Of a stretch of DNA of 26,464 nt, positions 22,234 to 26,464 are shown piece by piece (position 1 is the stretch's first letter; each line of letters opens with the position of its first letter). The DNA is taken from positions 1-26,464 of the forward strand of contig CAKZLA010000383.1 of assembly GCA_937124525.1 (NCBI GenBank), in the 5' to 3' direction. This DNA comes from an uncultured Desulfobacterium sp. (lineage in GTDB: Bacteria > Desulfobacterota > Desulfobacteria > Desulfobacterales > Desulfobacteraceae). The notes beneath the pieces were generated by a model, which was not told the origin of the DNA, did not search any database, and saw nothing but the letters and a program-made list of their open reading frames with translations. Position numbers and translations under genes: made by a program.

Positions 22234-23412
22234 ATGAAAACATCTCATTGGTTCTCACTATTATCCAAAAGACAACGGGGTTGGCTCTACGGAACGATTG
22301 TTGTTATGGTTGTAATTGTTTCCTTTGGCATGGTGATGGATTCTTCCGGTGGAAAAAAAAAGCATCTACCCAAATTCAGTATTGACATGTCCATTAAGGA
22401 CATTGCCCCAAGCTTGAAAGTCACGGGAAAGTCCCTTGCCCGTGAGCTGAACCTGCCATTGAATGTTCCCAAGAGAAAGAGACTCCGGGGCCTGCGGGTC
22501 CAACCGGAAGCCCTTGACCACGCCGTTCACCATCTTCTTTCCCATCGTGATGCCATGCTCAAATACTATGTGTATGCAGCCCTGGTTTTGGGAGGGCTCG
22601 TGTTTTTAACGAGGTTGGGGCGACCGGATTTCTCCGATGTGGAGCAGAGGAGATGGTGGTATCCCAGAGCTCCTTATATTGTATTTCTTATGATTTCCGT
22701 GATTGTTGCTGGCTTCTTACTTGGAAAATCCCCCAATCCCATGGAGGGGGTTGTCAAGGTGTTCAAGTCAATGGTGGGGCTGTATCCGGACCCAGTGGCA
22801 AAGGTGATCGCCTTTATTTTTTTTATTGTCCTTGCCGTTGTGGGTAACAAACTTATCTGTGGATGGGCATGTCCCTTTGGGGCGCTTCAGGAGTTGATAT
22901 ACAGTATTCCGATTCTGAAACGGATCAAACAAAAAAAACTTCCCTTTGCATTGACCAACACAATCCGGGCTCTGATTTTCATAACCATGCTGTTTTTTTT
23001 GTTTGGTGTCATCGGCGGACGTAAGGGAATGGTCATATATCATTATATTAATCCCTTTAATCTGTTTAACAAAGATTTTGATACCGTCAGCATTGCCTTG
23101 ACGGTCCTGGTTTCCCTGTTGGGATCATTTTTGTTTTATCGTCCCTTTTGCCAGTTCATCTGCCCCTTTGGACTGATATCCTGGATAGCCGAACGTTTCA
23201 GTATCGTCCGCATCCGCATTGATAAAGACAAGTGCACACAATGCGGTGCCTGCATCAAGGCGTGTCCACTGGAGGCTGCAAAGGGGCGTGTCCAGGGCAA
23301 AATATTGCCATCGGATTGTTTCAGCTGTGCACGTTGCCTGAATGTCTGTTCCTTTGATGCCATTCAATACGGACCTGTGTTCAAATCGGGAGTCCGTCCG
23401 AAAATACATTGA
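22234..23412 (+). CDS. NapH/NosR/YccM-type membrane Fe-S protein
   Basis: 392 residues. One N-terminal helix (17-36), then an ~70-residue periplasmic part with KDIAPSLKVTGKSLARELNL, then more helices. It has the CxxxCP pairs typical of this family (C209-C213, CGWACPFG; C306-C310, CQFICPFG). Two [4Fe-4S] ferredoxin motifs follow: CTQCGACIKACP (334-345) and CFSCARCLNVCS (362-373). Such proteins carry electrons across or along the inner membrane. Next to TonB receptors, a role in reducing an imported ferric or other metal complex is a reasonable inference. ATG 22234 is chosen (AAAGGA ten bases upstream); a TTG at 22228 is the alternative. The previous stop overlaps this start area. Confidence 0.85.
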   Translation: MKTSHWFSLLSKRQRGWLYGTIVVMVVIVSFGMVMDSSGGKKKHLPKFSIDMSIKDIAPSLKVTGKSLARELNLPLNVPKRKRLRGLRVQPEALDHAVHHLLSHRDAMLKYYVYAALVLGGLVFLTRLGRPDFSDVEQRRWWYPRAPYIVFLMISVIVAGFLLGKSPNPMEGVVKVFKSMVGLYPDPVAKVIAFIFFIVLAVVGNKLICGWACPFGALQELIYSIPILKRIKQKKLPFALTNTIRALIFITMLFFLFGVIGGRKGMVIYHYINPFNLFNKDFDTVSIALTVLVSLLGSFLFYRPFCQFICPFGLISWIAERFSIVRIRIDKDKCTQCGACIKACPLEAAKGRVQGKILPSDCFSCARCLNVCSFDAIQYGPVFKSGVRPKIH

Positions 23413-23448
23413 TTTTTAGACACCCTGTATGAGGCGTCATCGGGTGCG

Positions 23449-25563
23449 GTGTCCACGAGTGTTGTTCCCACTTCTTTCGGGCCTTCCCGTCTTAATCTTG
23501 CGATTTATACCGGTGAAAGAAATCCCGGAGGCGGTCTGTTGCCCAAGTTCAGGAAGACTGGTCGGTCAACCGATGATGCCGCCTCAACACAAAAACTTGA
23601 ATCCATAACCGTTGTGGCCAAAACACTTCCCAAGAGGGCAGACCTTAAACCCGACAGCATCACCAATCTTTACCGCGTCGAGGCAAGTGGCCGGTTCGGT
23701 GCGGAGGTGTTTACCCAGAAGGATATTCAAAATCTTCAGCCAAGTGACATGTACGACCTGCTTGACAAGGCCATCGGAATCAACGTCACCTATCAGGGGA
23801 GAAGAAGCCCGTTTCATATCACCCAGCGCGGGGGAGGCAGTTATACATACATCATTGACGGTGCCGTTCTACCTCCCTCGGTGAATCGGATTTTATATAA
23901 ATTCCCCCTAACAGCCATTGAGGAGATGCAGATCATCCGCGGTTCGACCTCCCTGACAATGGGGCCTTCCATCTCCATCGGTGCCTCAAGTTCGGGATCG
24001 GGTCTTAATACGGGCTTTATCATCATCAGAACCCGGCAGCCCCGAAAGACAGAAGCGGCACTCACCGCCTCCGTGGAAAAGGCCAAGGGTGGACATCCGG
24101 CAGCAACCGACGTGAGCCTGTATGCCGGGACTCGGCTTGGGGATTCTTCTAAAATCAATGGATATATCGGCGGGCTGGTTGCAAAAATGAATCGGTCCAG
24201 CAAAGACAGTAGGTTTGATGGCAGAGATTCGGAAAACGGGATGATCAGTACGGGTTTCAGTGCCGGTAAATTTAACATGAACCTGATGGGATATAAGGAT
24301 TCCGGACGTCTTGAAATGCAGCGGGGCATTGCCGAAGACGGTACGCTTTCCGATGCCAAGTGGTACTATGATCCCCTTAAAGCCAATGTGTTTTCAAGTG
24401 ATATGGGAATGCAGTGGACCCTTGATCAGACCACCCTGTTGAATCTGTTCAGGACCGAGTATGAGCAATACGAGCACAACGAAAGTTTTGGCTCCACCAC
24501 GGCTTCAAGTCGGGAATATGAGGAAGAAACAAAGGGTTTCGGCCTTCGCCATAATGCCCGTTTTGGAAACACTTTGATTCAACTGGGTGGACAGATGTCC
24601 AACAGCACAGGCTTTGGTCCCAATTGCAGCAAGGGCTACAACAAGTATGATACCACGGTCACCGGATGGTCCGCCTCCCTGGAACAGAAGTTCTTTAACG
24701 GAAATCTCATCTTTGACGGCGGGTATCGTCAGGATACCAAGCACATTGATAATTCAAGTTCCGCCAAAAAAGCAAGTGCTGCCAATGATGAGGCCAACAA
24801 CGATGTTGATATGGCACCGGCAAAGATTTTCGCCCTGGGTGCCCACTGGCGGATCAGTGACATCTTTACCCTGGACGGACGCTACTATCATGGAGACCAG
24901 GGAACCTCCGGGGATTTTGACATGAGAATGAAAGACGATGCAACGTCCCATGCTGAAAAACAGGAACGGATGGAGATAACCTTTGCTGCGGATGTCGCGC
25001 CCTGTTTCAATCCGGCACTCACCTGGTTCAGCGTTGATATTGAAAACGCGAAATCAGCCACTTCAGACACCTATGAGCTGGACAGCGGTACCTATTACTT
25101 CTATTCCGAGTCCGATGAGCTCAGGAGAGGGCTGGAGCTCCTGATTAAGGGTACCATTCTGAAAAACACCACTTATAAGGCGAGCTGGACACGCATGTTG
25201 GACAACGAGAGCACCAGCAACGGTGTCACCACCGACTCCAACGGTTTAAACAATCCTGAGAATCTCTACTCCCTGGCCCTCGGTCATCGGTGGGGTGTCT
25301 ACAGAGCCAATTTTTCCATCAAAAGAGTCGATGAATGGGTCAATACCAGGAGTGCCATGGGAACGGCCTCATCAGGAGGCCTTGGCGGCTATACACGGAT
25401 TGACGCCAATATCAAGAGAGATTTCCAATTTAAACGTCTTTTGATGACCCTGACCCTTTATGGTCGTAATTTGGGAGATGAGAACTACTCAACCAGGTAT
25501 GTTACAGGGTTTTATCCAGATCGTGGACGTACCATCGGGACCCAGGTCTCTTTTGCCTTTTAA
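23449..25563 (+). CDS. TonB-dependent outer-membrane receptor 2, signal peptide out of frame
   Basis: 704 residues as an open frame. From about residue 50 it is a clear receptor: TonB box-like LESITVVAK, plug parts (DMYDLLDKAIGINV, YTYIIDGAVLPPS, EEMQIIRGSTSLTMGP) and a barrel ending QVSFAF. But the first 45 residues (MSTSVVPTSFGPSR...) are not a signal peptide. The ATG at 23429, one frame away, encodes MRRHRVRCPRVLFPLLSGLP, basic then hydrophobic, as a signal peptide should be; that frame stops at 23606. A one-base shift between roughly 23485 and 23600 would join them. This is either a real frameshift mutation or a sequence error; the gene may be dead or mis-assembled here. The GTG start has no ribosome site. 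Confidence 0.78.
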   Translation: MSTSVVPTSFGPSRLNLAIYTGERNPGGGLLPKFRKTGRSTDDAASTQKLESITVVAKTLPKRADLKPDSITNLYRVEASGRFGAEVFTQKDIQNLQPSDMYDLLDKAIGINVTYQGRRSPFHITQRGGGSYTYIIDGAVLPPSVNRILYKFPLTAIEEMQIIRGSTSLTMGPSISIGASSSGSGLNTGFIIIRTRQPRKTEAALTASVEKAKGGHPAATDVSLYAGTRLGDSSKINGYIGGLVAKMNRSSKDSRFDGRDSENGMISTGFSAGKFNMNLMGYKDSGRLEMQRGIAEDGTLSDAKWYYDPLKANVFSSDMGMQWTLDQTTLLNLFRTEYEQYEHNESFGSTTASSREYEEETKGFGLRHNARFGNTLIQLGGQMSNSTGFGPNCSKGYNKYDTTVTGWSASLEQKFFNGNLIFDGGYRQDTKHIDNSSSAKKASAANDEANNDVDMAPAKIFALGAHWRISDIFTLDGRYYHGDQGTSGDFDMRMKDDATSHAEKQERMEITFAADVAPCFNPALTWFSVDIENAKSATSDTYELDSGTYYFYSESDELRRGLELLIKGTILKNTTYKASWTRMLDNESTSNGVTTDSNGLNNPENLYSLALGHRWGVYRANFSIKRVDEWVNTRSAMGTASSGGLGGYTRIDANIKRDFQFKRLLMTLTLYGRNLGDENYSTRYVTGFYPDRGRTIGTQVSFAF

Positions 25564-25575
25564 GGAAAGATTGTT

Positions 25576-26088
25576 ATGTCGGTTTTAAATATAGTCGTAA
25601 TCCTGGTGTCTTTCGTTGTACTGGCACTGCTGTCCATAAGAATCACACGTCAATATGATCGTGCCGTTATTTTCAGATTCGGTCGATTGACAGGTATAAA
25701 GGGGCCCGGGCCGTTTTTTATCCTTCCCTTTGTGGATCAGATTGTCCGGGTGGATTTGAGGATCAGACAACTTGATGTACCCAGTCAGACCATCATCACC
25801 AGAGATAATATCAGCGTCGATGTTGATGCCATTATCTACTATCATGTGACGGATGCCATAAAGGCTGTGGTGGAGGTTGAGGACTACCAGGGGGCAACGG
25901 CGCTCATCGCCCAGACAATGCTTCGGGATGTCTTGGGCCAGAACGAACCAATAACCAGGTTCATCTTTCACCCTCCAAGCCCTTCAATTGGTTTGACCGG
26001 CCACCCGGTGTTAACCGCATCGTCGGCATTCCATGGACGGCACACGTCCTGTATCCGGAACGGTTTTCCAAGAAGTGGTTCAGGATAA
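25576..26088 (+). pseudogene. Slipin/band-7 gene cut at residue 122
   Basis: The frame starts as a slipin: a helix (VVILVSFVVLALLS), AVIFRFGRLTGIKGPGPFFILPFVDQ, then VDLRIRQLDVPSQTIITRDN and ISVDVDAIIYYHVTDAIKAV, and finally TMLRDVLGQ. A normal slipin runs to ~250 residues with a C-terminal helical region. Here homology stops at Q122 (about 25941); the last 48 codons read the start of another gene in the wrong frame. AAGGAA precedes the ATG. SPFH proteins organise membrane domains. This one is truncated by a recombination or deletion, so I treat it as a pseudogene. Confidence 0.75.
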
Positions 26089-26165
26089 AGGCAAAGGCCT
26101 TTTATTCAATTTATTACCATTACCATCTCAGCGATGAAGAGCTGTACGCCTTGCTGAATCCGTGA
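25950..26165 (+). pseudogene. C-terminal fragment of a metal/siderophore ABC substrate-binding protein
   Basis: In the frame opening at 25950 the DNA encodes VHLSPSKPFNWFDRPPGVNR followed by IVGIPWTAHVLYPERF, an AKAFYSIYYHYHLSDEELYA stretch and a stop at 26163-26165. The PFNWFDRPPS/G..R motif and the ending are those of BtuF/FecB-type type III periplasmic binding proteins for iron or corrinoid complexes. The first ~250 residues are missing, replaced by the slipin gene. It supports the view that the TonB island once had its periplasmic binding protein. Confidence 0.68.
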
Positions 26166-26257
26166 ATTGATCGACAAGGGTGATGATGGTCTGTGGATAC
26201 AGATGTGGAAATGAACTTCTAAAACTTGATGACCCCGTTCTTTCGGAAATTAGCTGC

Positions 26258-26277
26258 AAAACTTGATCATCGAATAG
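26258..26277 (+). repeat. 20-base motif, copy 3 (before DUF3450 gene)
   Basis: AAAACTTGATCATCGAATAG, ending 16 bases before ATG 26294 and just upstream of its GGGGGGAGG. A partial copy, AAAACTTGATGA, lies at 26221. Confidence 0.5.
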
Positions 26278-26293
26278 AGGGGGGAGGAAAAAA

Positions 26294-26464
26294 ATGAAAT
26301 CGAAAAAAAACAGGGTGTCAAGGCTCATATGTGTGACAGCGCTCTTTGTTCTGTCCATATATTCTTCTGGAGGAGAGGCGGCAAATACGGCCCAGGGCTT
26401 TAAAAAACCGGTGGAACAGTCCATTGAGACCCGCCGGAAATCCCAAAAAGAGCTGGACCAATGG
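26294..26464 (+). CDS. DUF3450 family protein, N-terminal part
   Basis: 57 residues before the window ends. A signal peptide (SRLICVTALFVLSIYSS) and then PVEQSIETRRKSQKELDQW, the start of the helical DUF3450 domain. DUF3450 genes usually open an operon with ExbB-type channels, ExbD and TonB that powers TonB receptors, and such a set would suit the two receptors upstream; this is inference because the rest is beyond the window. ATG 26294 follows a GGGGGGAGG site. Confidence 0.72.
   Translation, partial: MKSKKNRVSRLICVTALFVLSIYSSGGEAANTAQGFKKPVEQSIETRRKSQKELDQW

Noticed and set aside
1..26464. CRISPR arrays, tRNA or rRNA genes
   Set aside because: No regularly spaced direct repeats and no cloverleaf or rRNA-like sequence were seen on either strand by eye.

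Overview
The window looks like chromosomal DNA of an anaerobic Desulfobacterota bacterium, most likely a marine sulfate reducer of the Desulfobacterales type. This is inferred from gene content (nickel ECF transporter, NosR/NapH-type Fe-S membrane protein, paired TonB receptors, a DUF3450 gene) and sequence style; no rRNA or tRNA is present to confirm it. All genes I accept are on the + strand.

Layout. (1) 1-350: scar of an IS200/IS605-type element. It holds a REP-like palindrome, a possible omega-RNA (HEARO) remnant, an IscB N-terminal stub and a fragment of a Y1 transposase. (2) 462-4747: a tightly packed cluster of manC (GDP-mannose synthesis), a YqgE/AlgH protein and a large dynamin-like GTPase with an internal G10 tract. 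(3) 4776-6245: a universal stress protein with a plausible promoter, overlapping a gene for a MoCo-carrier/SLOG-like protein. (4) 6321-11741: an envelope lipid-transport locus, ydbH - (MscS-like gene) - ynbE - ydbL. In enterobacteria ydbH-ynbE-ydbL are adjacent; here a mechanosensitive-channel-like gene lies between ydbH and ynbE. (5) 11742-15758: a nickel ECF-type importer in the order nikK-nikM-nikL-nikQ-nikO. It is preceded by a long leader hairpin with a T tract and followed by a terminator. (6) 15759-16399: an AT-rich gene-free spacer with a promoter-like TTGACA, palindromes and a possible 17-aa leader peptide.

(7) 16400-26464: the most unusual part, apparently a metal or metal-complex uptake/processing island. 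A P-loop GTPase with two CxxC pairs, an ABC ATPase and a substrate-binding-protein homologue with no signal peptide overlap one another. No permease is present. A SAM methyltransferase follows, then TonB receptor 1, a four-helix membrane protein with an HTHVN motif, a polyferredoxin-type membrane protein and TonB receptor 2. The end of the island is scarred: TonB receptor 2 has lost an in-frame signal peptide, and a band-7/slipin gene is cut at about residue 122 and joined to the C-terminal end of a periplasmic metal-binding protein. The window ends inside a DUF3450 gene, which in related genomes begins an ExbB/ExbD/TonB set.

Reading the genes together: two separate metal systems sit side by side, the nickel importer and the TonB island. 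A 20-base motif (consensus AAAACYTGATYRTCGAATNA) occurs three times, each ending 13-16 bases before a start codon (ynbE, nikO, DUF3450). Everything functional here is inferred from motifs and gene order; no database search was possible.
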